Origin: Verrucomicrobiota bacterium
GTDB lineage: Bacteria; Verrucomicrobiota; Verrucomicrobiia; Verrucomicrobiales; Verrucomicrobiaceae
Assembly (NCBI GenBank): GCA_017301975.1
Contig: JAFLEI010000023.1
Coordinates: 1 to 64,000 of the forward strand
Direction of reading: 5' to 3'
DNA length: 64,000 nt
Position numbers and translations under genes: made by a program. Shown here in pieces: positions 1 through 7,719 of the stretch. How positions within the stretch are numbered: position 1 is the first letter of the stretch; each line of letters begins with the position of its first letter. Below the pieces are notes generated by a model that saw nothing but the letters and a program-made list of their open reading frames with translations, made no database searches and was not told where the DNA came from.

Positions 1-2
1 TG

Positions 3-53
3 TTTGTCTTGCTGCTCTTGGTAGTTTGCTTGGCCATGTGGGTGGTGGGTTAA
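3..53 (+). CDS. 3' end of an upstream gene (hydrophobic C-terminal tail)
   Basis: The third forward frame is open from the window edge to a TAA at 51-53. It encodes a run of Leu/Val/Phe residues ending in Trp-Val-Val-Gly, which looks like the last half of a C-terminal membrane helix. Only about 16 residues are visible, so no family can be named. The run of branched hydrophobic codons ending at a stop, with no other good frame here, is the only support. Confidence 0.4.
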   Translation, partial: FVLLLLVVCLAMWVVG

Positions 54-80
54 GGGTTGCTTTTCAACACTCCTTTCGTT

Positions 81-100
81 CCACCGATCCGCTTCGGTGG
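81..100. repeat. Perfect 7-bp stem hairpin
   Basis: CCACCGA at 81-87 pairs exactly with TCGGTGG at 94-100 around a 6-nt loop. It lies 28 bp after the stop of the partial upstream gene. No T-run follows, so it may be a factor-dependent terminator or simply an intergenic palindrome. The remaining sequence up to 328 holds no convincing gene. Confidence 0.5.
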
Positions 101-328
101 CTCCGCCCACATGGTATCTACGACCGGCGCGCTGCATGGACGTAGGACGGTCGTGGCGACAGCCCGCCCGTCCATCAGCGTGCTGCAAACGCCGTGCGGG
201 TGCGGGCGTCCTGGCAGTCGGGCGGTTTGGCGGAGGGCGCTGCGGGTGGAAAGCAGGGCCCGGCGCGCCAAACACACCCGGCCTGCGGACGGAGTGGCGC
301 GCCGCCGCAAACTCGCCACCGTGCGGCC

Positions 329-1129
329 ATGCCCACCGAACAGCGCGACTGGTACGACACGCCCCTCTACTACGACATCGTCTTTGACGACGGCACCCTC
401 AAGGAGGCGGACTTTCTGGAAGACGCCTACGCGAAATACGCCGCGCCCGCCAAGGGCTCGCGCCACCGCCTGCTGGAGCCCGCCTGCGGCAGCGGCCGTC
501 TGGCGCTGGAGCTGGCACGTCGCGGCTGGGAGGTCTGCGGATTCGATGGCAACGCGCACATGATCGCCTTTGCCAAGGAACGCCTCGCCACCGCAGGGCT
601 GAAGGCGCGCCTGTGGGAGGACTGGATGCAGAGCTTCACCCTGCCCAAGGGCGTGAAGGGAGGCTTTGACCTGGCGCACTGCCTCGTCAGCACCTTCAAA
701 TACCTGCTTCAGGAAAAGGATGCCGCCGAGTGCCTTCGCCGCGTGGCCGCCAGCCTGCGCCCCGGCGGCGTGTTCTTCCTGGGCCTGCACCTCACGGATT
801 ATGATCGCGAGGACGACGAGCACGAGCGCTGGGTGGCGCGGCGCGGGAGCATCCAGGTCGTGTGCAACACCCACACCTGGCCTGCCGACCGCAAGACGCG
901 CCTGGAAAACCTGCGCACCCGCCTCAAGATCACCGACACCGGCCGCACCCACACGCAGGAGACGCGCTGGCAGTTCCGCACCTACAGCGCCGCGCAAATG
1001 AAGACCCTCCTTCGCAAAGTCCCCGAGCTGGAGTACCTGGAGTGCTACGACTTCACCTACGACCTCACCGCGCCGCGCAAGTTTGACGACAGCTACGCCG
1101 ATGTGCTGCTGGTGCTGCGGAAGCGGTAG
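329..1129 (+). CDS. Class I SAM-dependent methyltransferase
   Basis: A 266-residue protein with the Rossmann methyltransferase signature. Motif I, LLEPACGSG, lies near residues 48-56, and the acidic end of strand 2, GFDGN, near 71-75. A later stretch ending in LRPGGVFFLGLH is the typical strand/loop after motif IV. It is expected to transfer a methyl group from S-adenosylmethionine in the cytoplasm; the substrate cannot be told. The frame stays open upstream to 194, but that extension is Arg/Gly/Pro-rich and unlike the family, so the ATG at 329, which begins MPTEQRDWYD, was chosen. Family assignment is firm, specificity is not. It is monocistronic as far as can be seen. Confidence 0.85.
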   Translation: MPTEQRDWYDTPLYYDIVFDDGTLKEADFLEDAYAKYAAPAKGSRHRLLEPACGSGRLALELARRGWEVCGFDGNAHMIAFAKERLATAGLKARLWEDWMQSFTLPKGVKGGFDLAHCLVSTFKYLLQEKDAAECLRRVAASLRPGGVFFLGLHLTDYDREDDEHERWVARRGSIQVVCNTHTWPADRKTRLENLRTRLKITDTGRTHTQETRWQFRTYSAAQMKTLLRKVPELEYLECYDFTYDLTAPRKFDDSYADVLLVLRKR

Positions 1130-1177
1130 GGGGAGGAGGGGGGGAGGGTTGTTTGCCGGAGACCGAGGGACATTCGT

Positions 1178-1320
1178 TTTACCGCAGAGGCGCAAAGGAG
1201 CAGAGGTGGCAGAGATTAAAGACGTTCAAACTTCAAAGGAGCCTTGGTGACGGCGTCCTTGCCCAAAGAATGAATTTCAAACCTCTGCTCCCTCTGCCTC
1301 TCCGCCCCTTTGCGGCAAAG
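1178..1320. repeat. Long imperfect inverted repeat (CGCAGAGGCGCAAAGG-type)
   Basis: The left arm (about 1178-1214) has ACCGCAGAGGCGCAAAGGAG followed by CAGAGG. The right arm (about 1281-1320) is close to its reverse complement, with CCTCTGC, CTCCGCCCCTTTGCGG. Weaker similarity continues into the 66-bp centre (TTCAAAC against GTTTGAA-like bases). It sits in the intergenic gap between the methyltransferase and the SGNH-like gene. It looks like a dispersed intergenic palindrome rather than coding DNA. The in-frame extension of the next gene across it is not believed. Confidence 0.6.
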
Positions 1321-1428
1321 TCGAACGTTCCTGCCGCCCAGCCCAAACAACCATCAACCACGGTAAACTCTGCCTCCCCCAAGCTCCCCCTGGACAACCC
1401 CCATCCTCTCCGCTCCAATAGCGCCCGC

Positions 1429-2412
1429 ATGAATTTGAAACCTCTGGCCGGCATCCTGGCGCTCGTGTGCGCCGCCACCTTCGCACCTGCTCAAGCTCCG
1501 ACGCAGCCGGAGGCGCCTCCCCCCGCCGCGCCACCGCAGCCCAAGACCTTCGAGTTCAAGGACGGCGACCGCGTCGTGCTCCTCGGCAACACCGTGCTGG
1601 AGCGCGAGCACGACTACGGCTCCTTTGAGCCCCGGCTCGCTCTCGCCCTCGGCGAACAAAAAGTCACCGTGCGCAATCTCGCCTGGAGCGGCGACACCGT
1701 CTTTGGCCACGCGCGCTCCTACTTCGGCCCGCCGGAGGAAGGCCTGCAGCGCCTCTCCGTGCACCTGGAAATGCTCAAGCCCACCGTCGTCATCCTCTGC
1801 TACGGCAGCGAGCTCGCGTTTGAGCGCCTCGGCGGCCTGCCCGAGTTCCTCACCGGCTACCGCAATCTCCTCGATCTCATCCGCGCGAAGTCCCCCGGCG
1901 TGCGCGTCATCATCGCCGCCCCGCCGCCGCTGGAGACCCTGCCGCCGCCGCTGCCAGACCTCAGCGCCGCGAACCGCAACCTCTCCAGCCTGCGCGATGC
2001 CCTGCACAAATTTGCCCTCATGCAGAACGCGTATTTTGTCGATTGGTTCGAGCTCATGGGCGGCCTGCCCAAGCCCGGCGTCATCCGCAAGCCCCTCACC
2101 GAAAACGGCGTGCACTACACCAAGGAAGGGTATGAAAAGCTCAGCGCCAAGCTCATCGAAGGCCTCGGCCTCAAGATGCCCGATGCCCCCTCTCCCGCGC
2201 TGGAAAGCCTGCGCCGCGCCGTCATCGCCAAAGACACCCTCTTCTTCAACCGCTGGCGCCCGCACAACGAGACCTACCTCTTCGGCTTCCGCAAACACGA
2301 GCAGGGTCAAAACGCCAAGGAAATCCCCATGTTCGACCCCCTCATCGCCAAGGCCGATGAGCAGATCCAGAAGCTGAAGGAAGAAGCGCTGCAGCAGGCA
2401 CGGAGGCCGTGA
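1429..2412 (+). CDS. Secreted SGNH/GDSL-hydrolase-like protein
   Basis: A 327-residue protein with a signal peptide (hydrophobic residues 6-19, cut after A-Q-A near 23), then a Pro/Ala linker and an SGNH-like domain. The order of blocks matches SGNH esterases: DRVVLLGNT (48-54, block I position), RNLAWSGDTVFG (82-93), ILCYGSELAF (122-131, block III position) and GVHYTKEGY near the C-terminal third (block V His). Block I has Asn-Thr where Ser is usual, and block III has Ser where Asn is usual, so classical esterase activity is uncertain. The frame extends upstream to 1153 across a palindromic repeat; the ATG at 1429 is preferred because it puts the signal peptide at the N-terminus. The role may be carbohydrate esterase or a binding relative (inference). 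Confidence 0.75.
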   Translation: MNLKPLAGILALVCAATFAPAQAPTQPEAPPPAAPPQPKTFEFKDGDRVVLLGNTVLEREHDYGSFEPRLALALGEQKVTVRNLAWSGDTVFGHARSYFGPPEEGLQRLSVHLEMLKPTVVILCYGSELAFERLGGLPEFLTGYRNLLDLIRAKSPGVRVIIAAPPPLETLPPPLPDLSAANRNLSSLRDALHKFALMQNAYFVDWFELMGGLPKPGVIRKPLTENGVHYTKEGYEKLSAKLIEGLGLKMPDAPSPALESLRRAVIAKDTLFFNRWRPHNETYLFGFRKHEQGQNAKEIPMFDPLIAKADEQIQKLKEEALQQARRP

Positions 2413-2762
2413 GGCCCGGCGGCATCAGCCGCAATCGTCCTCCTCCTCCTCCTCCTCCTACCCCTGCCCGTCCTCGGTCCCAGCGCTCTGCAGGGCCGAG
2501 CCGTTTGCAATCGTTAGCAGTGGCTTGAAGTGCCAGCCTGACCCAGCGCAAAGTAGCCCTGTTCCTGCGGAACAGGGGAGCGCGCTGCAGTCAGCCCAGC
2601 ATCCGCGTGCGCAGCAAAGCAAGACAGACGACCGCAGGGGAGTGAAGCGAAGCAATTTCTGATTGGTTTTTATCAGCGTTTAATTAGCGTCGAGTCAGCG
2701 GTTAAAAATTCCTCATCAAGCCGCGTCCCTGCCGCGACTGCCTGCTGCCACCCTCCCCCCCC
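2413..2762. other. 350-bp intergenic region without a gene
   Basis: It contains seven TCC triplets at 2438-2458, a perfect short hairpin at 2557-2577, and AT-richer sequence at about 2655-2720 just before the Vsr-like gene. No frame here has plausible protein character. The AT-rich stretch probably holds the promoter of the downstream gene, but I could not pick confident -35/-10 boxes. Confidence 0.5.
2557..2577. repeat. Perfect 9-bp stem hairpin
   Basis: CCCTGTTCC at 2557-2565 and GGAACAGGG at 2569-2577 form a perfect stem with a 3-nt loop. It lies 145 bp after the SGNH-like gene. There is no U-tract, so it is not a canonical intrinsic terminator. Confidence 0.6.
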
Positions 2763-3302
2763 ATGCCCGACGTCTTCACCCCGGCCAAGCGCAGCCACGT
2801 GATGAGCCTCATCCGCTCCACCGGCAACGCCGCCACGGAGATGCGACTCGTGGCCCTGCTGCGTGCGGAAAAGATCACCGGCTGGCGGCGGCATCTCTCG
2901 CTGCCCATGCCCCACACCTCCCGGCTCCGCAGCAGCCCCGGCAGCGCCCCGACCAAGGGAAAGCCCAAAGCGAAGACGAAGGCGAAGCCCCGGACCACAG
3001 CCCCCGCGCACGCCCGCCAGCGCCGCCCCCGCGTGCGACCCGACTTCGTCTTTCGCCAGGAGCGTGTCGTCATCTTTGTGGACGGCTGCTTCTGGCACGG
3101 CTGCCCCCGCCACGCCACCCGCCCCCGGCAGAACCGGAAATTCTGGGATGAAAAGATCGCGCGGAATCAGAAGCGCGACCGCCTCGTCACCCGCGAGCTG
3201 CGCCGGTCCGGCTGGACGGTCCTGCGCCTCTGGGAATGCGCCCTCGCCCCGCGCCAGCAGGCGCGCACCCTGGGCCGGCTGCGCCGCGCGCTGGGACTCT
3301 GA
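2763..3302 (+). CDS. vsr: Very short patch repair (Vsr-like) endonuclease
   Basis: A 179-residue protein. Vsr proteins nick DNA next to T:G mismatches that arise by deamination of 5-methylcytosine. The N-terminus (KRSHVMSLIRSTGNAATEMRL, with the R-S-x-N/D-T-x-P-E-like block) and the core are diagnostic: RPDFVF (92-97, with the metal-binding Asp at 94), VIFVDGCFWHGCPRH (103-117), then N, FW, KI, N and RD in the expected spacing. Residues about 50-88 are a Lys/Pro/Ala/Thr-rich linker that replaces the short beta turn of typical Vsr proteins, so the protein is longer than the usual 130-150 residues. No Dcm-type cytosine methyltransferase is nearby. The alternative is a Vsr-fold DUF559-like nuclease. 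Confidence 0.88.
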   Translation: MPDVFTPAKRSHVMSLIRSTGNAATEMRLVALLRAEKITGWRRHLSLPMPHTSRLRSSPGSAPTKGKPKAKTKAKPRTTAPAHARQRRPRVRPDFVFRQERVVIFVDGCFWHGCPRHATRPRQNRKFWDEKIARNQKRDRLVTRELRRSGWTVLRLWECALAPRQQARTLGRLRRALGL

Positions 3303-3312
3303 GAAAGTACTC

Positions 3313-3328
3313 GAGAGCTTTAGCTCTC
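3313..3328 (+). terminator. Small hairpin after the Vsr-like gene
   Basis: GAGAGC (3313-3318) and GCTCTC (3323-3328) form a six-base stem 10 bp after the Vsr stop. A second short inverted repeat, TCAGAA/TTCTGA, lies at 3387-3405. Neither is followed by a real T-run, so the terminator role is weakly supported. Confidence 0.3.
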
Positions 3329-3456
3329 TCTGGAAAAACGCCCCGCCACATCCCCAGCCCCGCATACCTCCACACTGGCCTAAAGCTCAGAAGCAGCTTT
3401 TCTGACCGTCACGGCCCGCAGTGGAAAGAGAAAGCGCCATCCCGCGCCGCGACCGC

Positions 3457-3816
3457 TCAGACCGGCACACGCACCGACACGGTGGCCTGGGCCAGCGCCG
3501 GCAGCGGGATGCGGTAGTAGGCCGCCTGCGGCAGGTCGGTGGGGTAGCAGCGGTAGTGCTCCCAGTTGCTGCCCGGCACCTGCACCACCAGCTCTGCCAC
3601 ACGCGCCCCCGCCGCCTGGGGTGGCCAGGGCGTGGCGCGGCAGAAAAACCGGTCTTGAAACGCGGCCTCGAGCCCGGATTGCACCGCCAGAGCGGCTTGG
3701 TCTTGGGAGACAAGGGTGTAGAAAGTCACGTTTGGGAAGTAAACCGGCTGGTGAATCTTTTCCAAGACTTTCAGGAGGAATTCGGTGATTTTCCTCGTCA
3801 ACCCGCTGACCGACAA
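3457..3816 (-). CDS. Small protein of unknown function
   Basis: The minus-strand frame encodes up to 119 residues with normal aromatic content, including FYTLVSQDQAALAVQSG and NWEHYRCYPTDLPQAAYY. The overlapping plus-strand frame is Arg/His-rich and looks like a shadow. No family was recognised. There is no ATG: the full frame would start at TTG (3816), just after an in-frame stop at 3829-3831. A GTG at 3729 giving about 91 residues that begin with TFYTLVSQ is an equally good start. It could also be the surviving 3' part of a decayed gene. It is convergent with the Vsr-like gene. Confidence 0.45.
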   Translation of the reverse strand: MSVSGLTRKITEFLLKVLEKIHQPVYFPNVTFYTLVSQDQAALAVQSGLEAAFQDRFFCRATPWPPQAAGARVAELVVQVPGSNWEHYRCYPTDLPQAAYYRIPLPALAQATVSVRVPV

Positions 3817-4215
3817 CGTCTCAAACCTTTAGCGGCCCGCGCCCTAGGACACTTTCCCGCGCCCCGGCCTCAGGCCCCCAGTGCCGGGGTCGGCCTCCGC
3901 CTCCCCCGCCGAATTCCGCAAAAACCCCGGCAACTCCAGCCCCCCCGCCGGTTGCCATGATTCGGGCCCCATCGCCCCCCTCGCGACTTCCACCGCCTGC
4001 CAAACCCCGCCGCCCGTTCCACTCCGCTGCGCCCCGCTGCCATTTTCTGCACCGCGTTTTTCACCCATCGCCGCCTCCACGGTTGCCGGTTGCCCACCCT
4101 AAGCATGGAAACTGGCAACCGCTTTGCAAAGAGGGGTGAATGGGGCCTGCGAAGGGCTCAAACCATGACCCGACTTGACTCATAGTCCCTAGACTCATCG
4201 TCCAAGGTGGTCGGC
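3817..4215. other. 399-bp gap with a REP-like palindrome
   Basis: This C-rich stretch has open frames on both strands, but their products are Pro/Arg/Ser-rich and look non-coding. It contains the palindromic element at 4081-4120. The last 80 bases become less GC-rich and probably contain the promoter for the small gene at 4216. Confidence 0.5.
4081..4120. repeat. REP-like palindrome, copy 1 (imperfect)
   Basis: The 14-nt arm GGTTGCCGGTTGCC (4081-4094) faces GGAAACTGGCAACC (4107-4120) across a 12-nt loop, with two mismatches in the stem. The arm and the loop core (reverse complement TGCTTAGGG) recur at 6268-6307, where the loop reads in the other direction. The two copies are therefore inverted relative to each other and bracket 2.2 kb. 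Confidence 0.75.
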
Positions 4216-4434
4216 ATGAGCACTCATCCGCCCATGTATACTTCATCCAGCCTGCGAACAGCAAGCATCACTCTTTCCGGCGAATCGCAAGCCATGGCAG
4301 CATGCAGTCGGCTGGTCAGTTCAAGCCAATGGTTCAGTGTGCTGCCGCTGCCAGACGATCATTGGGAGATCACGGTGAAGGTGGAAAACGAAGCACGGCT
4401 TCGCGCATGGTGTGCTGCTGCACAAGAGCAGTGA
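4216..4434 (+). CDS. Small protein of unknown function (72 residues)
   Basis: The ATG at 4216 has a purine-rich AGGTGG five bases upstream, one of the few Shine-Dalgarno-like sites in this region. The product ends in a plausible folded stretch with DDHWEITVKVENEARLRAW. It shows no membrane segment and no motif I recognise. It is convergent with the DUF3883-type gene, 25 bp away. A GTG at 4207 is an alternative start. Confidence 0.5.
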   Translation: MSTHPPMYTSSSLRTASITLSGESQAMAACSRLVSSSQWFSVLPLPDDHWEITVKVENEARLRAWCAAAQEQ

Positions 4435-4459
4435 CCTTGCGGCCATATCATTAGACCAC

Positions 4460-5311
4460 TTATTTGGGCAGCACGGAGTAATTCACCGGTTCAAGCTCGC
4501 AAGTTCTGCTGATCGCACCTTCTAGGGTGAACAGCTTCGGGTGATCTTTGAAACTGAAGAGCCGATAGAGGTGGTATTCCTGCTGGCGGGTGATGGAGAC
4601 CTCCAGTTCGTTGCGAGAGACAAAGAAAGGAGTCAGGGGGCCAAAGCGAGTGGTTTTAACTTCGATTAGCCTGTCACGCCCGTCGTCTTCAAATGAATGA
4701 ATGTCGTAGCCCAGATAATCGCCCTTTGTCTTTGATACATGCTCAAGGCGTTCTGCCAGCTTTCGTTTTCCTGCTTTCCACAGGCGCTCATACTCAAAGT
4801 TCAACACCATGGTTTCACCTGCGAGCCCCAGACTGTGGTTCCTGGCCTCGATCTCCAGATAGTTACGAAAGCCGTACGCTCGTTCAGCGCGGCCCTTTTC
4901 CAGAACTCGTGCTTCGTTCTTTTCGCGGAATGGCGGTTCCACTAAGGAGGGAAGAATGCCTTCGTTGGAAGGCAGGTCCGTCTCTGGGGCTGATACTATG
5001 AAAGCGACCTTCTCCCTGAGTGTTTCCGCAGCGGCCAGCCGGTCCTCAACCACAGCACGAAGAAGCTGCTGATAGTTTCCGAGAGGCTTGTAGCCGTTGA
5101 TGTAGGGGAAGCCCAGCTCGATCAAAATGGCGCTGATGTTCTGATGCTTTCGTTCGATGGAGCCTTTGGGACGCCGACCTTGAAGAAGCTGCTGGAGCCG
5201 CCGGTTGTGTTCCGCCTTGTTGAAAGACTCGCTCCTGAGTTCTTTCGCGAGCATGTCGAAATAGTCCGCGACAGCGGCCTCCACTTCCACAGGTGTCCAA
5301 TTGTCCGACAT
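4460..5311 (-). CDS. DUF3883 domain protein, nuclease-like
   Basis: A 283-residue protein. Residues about 1-110 form a helical N-terminal region (KHQNISAILIELGFPYINGYKP). Residues about 160-245 are the DUF3883 domain: GLAGE (162-166), GDYLGYDIHSFE (197-208) and RLIEVKTTRFG (214-224), then FFVSRNELEVS. The pattern D-x-G-Y-D followed by E-V-K matches the PD-(D/E)xK-like arrangement of restriction-type enzymes; Asp203, Glu217 and Lys219 are candidate active-site residues (inference). DUF3883 is common in restriction and other defence proteins. Base composition is visibly less GC-rich than the neighbours, which hints at transfer. It is divergent from the gene at 5434, sharing a 122-bp intergenic region, and lies near a Vsr-like gene. 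Confidence 0.8.
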   Translation of the reverse strand: MSDNWTPVEVEAAVADYFDMLAKELRSESFNKAEHNRRLQQLLQGRRPKGSIERKHQNISAILIELGFPYINGYKPLGNYQQLLRAVVEDRLAAAETLREKVAFIVSAPETDLPSNEGILPSLVEPPFREKNEARVLEKGRAERAYGFRNYLEIEARNHSLGLAGETMVLNFEYERLWKAGKRKLAERLEHVSKTKGDYLGYDIHSFEDDGRDRLIEVKTTRFGPLTPFFVSRNELEVSITRQQEYHLYRLFSFKDHPKLFTLEGAISRTCELEPVNYSVLPK

Positions 5312-5433
5312 GCTTCACCTACATTTGTCCCAGGCTGCACTTTCCAGCAAGGGGGAGATTTAAAGCCCACCGCTCAAGTTTTTTCGCACAGCCATGCCAG
5401 GAAACTAAAAGCCCTGCGCGTTGCTGGGAAGTC

Positions 5434-6093
5434 ATGATTTTTAAAAACGACTCTCTCGATCCGGCCGCCGTCTTTGCCGGCGCCATGTCCCTGCGGGATG
5501 CCTGCGATCAGGCAACCAAGCTGCAAAACCTTAATCTAAGCGATGCCTTCAGCGGTGTGGATCAGTTCTACCGCGAGGCGATGCGCATTGCCGTCTTGTT
5601 TGAGGAATGGGCCTGCGAGCACGTGGTCTTTGATGAGATGTGTGATGTCTGGCCCTACCTGCTGGAGGACAAGTTTGGAGCCGCGTGCCTGCAGCGCATG
5701 AGCGTGGAGGACCTGAGCGGCTTCGACGCGGATGACTGCCCGGATGTGGCCATGAAGCTTCTGCTGCCATTGCATTATCAAGATGCGCCCCGCCTGCCGC
5801 TAGACGTGAAGGCAATCAATCCTGTTCCTGCCTCCCCCTTCACTCACTGGCGCATTCAAACCATTCGCTGCTTGAGCGGCGACGACAGCTTTGAGCCCAT
5901 GCTCTATGGCGATGATCCTTTCGATCCCGAATATGAGCCCTCCATCCTCGCCCTTTATGGCGTGAATGCCGAGGGGCTGGTCGAGCACATCAAAGGCTTC
6001 GACCGCTATGCCGACGCCGTGGCCTTTGCAGGCAAGCTTGCGCCGGGTGTCGAGTTTCCTGAGGAGCCGGTGGTGAAAGCGCCGGGGAGCTGA
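5434..6093 (+). CDS. Protein of unknown function (219 residues)
   Basis: I do not recognise this protein. The frame opens at 5293, but that extension overlaps the 5' end of the divergent DUF3883-type gene; the ATG at 5434 gives a natural N-terminus MIFKNDSLDPAAVF. The product is acidic and soluble, with a helical middle (FYREAMRIAVLFEEWACEHVVF) and an Asp/Glu/Pro-rich C-terminal half. There is no signal peptide or membrane segment. Its divergent pairing with a nuclease-like gene suggests, but does not show, a functional partner such as an immunity or sensor protein. Confidence 0.65.
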   Translation: MIFKNDSLDPAAVFAGAMSLRDACDQATKLQNLNLSDAFSGVDQFYREAMRIAVLFEEWACEHVVFDEMCDVWPYLLEDKFGAACLQRMSVEDLSGFDADDCPDVAMKLLLPLHYQDAPRLPLDVKAINPVPASPFTHWRIQTIRCLSGDDSFEPMLYGDDPFDPEYEPSILALYGVNAEGLVEHIKGFDRYADAVAFAGKLAPGVEFPEEPVVKAPGS

Positions 6094-6267
6094 TGCTCAG
6101 CGGTCGATGTCGGAGCTGCTATTGCCCGGTTGCCACACAGCAACTGTACACCCCCCCTCATGGTTGCCATGGTTTGGCTTCGGGACTTCACAAGCATGCG
6201 TTGGTTTTCCACGGGATGCCACGTCATGCCACTCTGTGCCCATCAAACTGCATTCCTGTGGCAGTGT

Positions 6268-6307
6268 GGTTGCCGGTTGCCGTGCTTAGGGGTGGCAACC
6301 GGCAACC
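6268..6307. repeat. REP-like palindrome, copy 2 (perfect 14-bp stem)
   Basis: GGTTGCCGGTTGCC (6268-6281) and its exact reverse complement GGCAACCGGCAACC (6294-6307) enclose a 12-nt loop. It lies between the convergent 3' ends of the 219-residue gene and the ATPase gene, so it may also act as a bidirectional terminator. It shares arms and loop core with the imperfect copy at 4081-4120, in opposite orientation. Confidence 0.85.
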
Positions 6308-6333
6308 GGCGGGGCGGTCTGGCCGGCTGAGGA

Positions 6334-7719
6334 TCAAAGATCACCCTCCTCGTCTTCATCCCAGTCGTCATCATCGGCGTGGACGCGGGTTTTGACTCGT
6401 GTGCCAGATGAGTGCTTGGGCGGCATGAGCTTGTGCACGCTGCCGCTGATGCGTCTCTCATCCAGCGCTTTGCGCGCCCATTTGCTGATGGTGCCCTTGT
6501 TCTTGTTCATCATCTCCGCGATGTCCTTCTGGCTGGTAACTCCCTCCAAGACATGCAGGATGAACGTTTCATAATCGTTCGCTACGGCCAGCTCACATTT
6601 GATGTCCGTGATCCCGGTGGCCTTGTCGGTGACGAAGTGCCAGAGCATGTCGGGGAGGGGATCGCCGGTGTTGCGGGAGGGTTTGGCGAAGTGGCTGACG
6701 AACTTCGCGCCGGGGTCGGTCTCCTGGCGGGCGTCGCGCAGCTCGATGATCCAGGCGCAGGCGTCCTCGCGCTTGCTGTGGCCGCGCATGAGGCCGCTGC
6801 GCCCGGCGTGGTGCACCATGATGACTGTGATCTTGCGCCGGCGGAGATCGAGCAGCCAGTTGGCGATGGGCTCGTAGTCCATGCCTTTGTTTTCGTCGAT
6901 CCCGCTGGCCAGGGAGCTCAGATTGTCCAGGATGAGGACGCGGTAGCCCTGCTGGAGCACGAGGTCGGTGAGGCGCTGGCGGTCCTCGGCTTCGCCGATG
7001 TTGATGCAGCGGTCCTGCAGCTCAAAGAGGTGCTCGTGGTGCAGGTAGTGCACGTGGCCGCGCTGGAGCTGGAGGCCCTCCGAGCGGCACTGGGTGTGAT
7101 TGAGCGCCATCTCGCCATCGACGTAGAGGACGGGCACGTGGGCGGGGTCGATCTCCGAGCCGGGGGATTCGGCGGGGCTGGTGGCGGCGGCGGGGTCGTC
7201 TGCGGGGGAAGCCGAGGAGGGGCAGGAGGAAGAGGAAGACGAAGACTCCGGGGGCGCGGCTGCGGGCGCGGGGTCTCCGGCCTGCCACAGGCCCAGCGGG
7301 CTGCGGGTGGAGATGGCACCGGGCACGGCCATGGCCATCCACGTTTTGCCCACGCCGCGCGGGGCGAAGATGTAGCCCAGATCTCCCTGGCAGAGCCAGC
7401 GGTCCAGCAGCGCGGTCCGTGGCGGGATGACAAGGGCCGCAAGCTGCGCGGCGGTGAGCACGCAGGGCGCCAGCGGCGGCCGTGGCGGCGGCTGACCGGG
7501 CACCGTCTGCGCCGGGGAGTAAGGGGCCGCTGCCGTGCCGGGAAACACCTGCGGCAACGGGGCGGGGCTGCCGGTGCTCTGCGTATGCGTGGGGGCCGCA
7601 TCCGCTGCGGGCGGAGTTTGGGCGCTCTGGGTGACGCTGGCTGTGTAAGCCGCCTGGCGTGCGCGGACGCGCTCGCTCTCGGCAAGCTCTTCGGGGGTGG
7701 GGATGAAGGGTGTGATCAT
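6334..7719 (-). CDS. RepA/RecA-like AAA ATPase (putative replicative helicase of a mobile element)
   Basis: A 461-residue protein. A Pro/Ala-rich N-terminus (about 1-90) precedes an AAA_25/RecA-like core: Walker A APRGVGKT (119-126), VPVLYVDGEMA (195-205), Walker B VLILDN (261-266), and VIMVHHAGRSG (299-309), the His-His sensor region typical of RepA-type hexameric helicases. A Ser/Pro/Ala-rich insert occupies about 148-190. Residues about 393-425 look like a small winged-helix/HTH (TSQKDIAEMMNKNKGTISKW), and the C-terminus is very acidic (449-461). It follows the primase gene on the same strand with a 155-bp gap and probably acts with it in replication of an integrated element. The HTH may bind an origin (inference). 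Confidence 0.85.
   Translation of the reverse strand: MITPFIPTPEELAESERVRARQAAYTASVTQSAQTPPAADAAPTHTQSTGSPAPLPQVFPGTAAAPYSPAQTVPGQPPPRPPLAPCVLTAAQLAALVIPPRTALLDRWLCQGDLGYIFAPRGVGKTWMAMAVPGAISTRSPLGLWQAGDPAPAAAPPESSSSSSSCPSSASPADDPAAATSPAESPGSEIDPAHVPVLYVDGEMALNHTQCRSEGLQLQRGHVHYLHHEHLFELQDRCINIGEAEDRQRLTDLVLQQGYRVLILDNLSSLASGIDENKGMDYEPIANWLLDLRRRKITVIMVHHAGRSGLMRGHSKREDACAWIIELRDARQETDPGAKFVSHFAKPSRNTGDPLPDMLWHFVTDKATGITDIKCELAVANDYETFILHVLEGVTSQKDIAEMMNKNKGTISKWARKALDERRISGSVHKLMPPKHSSGTRVKTRVHADDDDWDEDEEGDL

Noticed and set aside
2438-2458. Seven TCC triplets
   Set aside because: A short simple repeat between genes; too short and not placed to suggest phase variation.
3421-3960. 179-codon plus-strand frame opposite the small gene at 3457-3816
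   Set aside because: The product is Arg/His/Gln-rich, with no hydrophobic core; the minus frame looks more natural.
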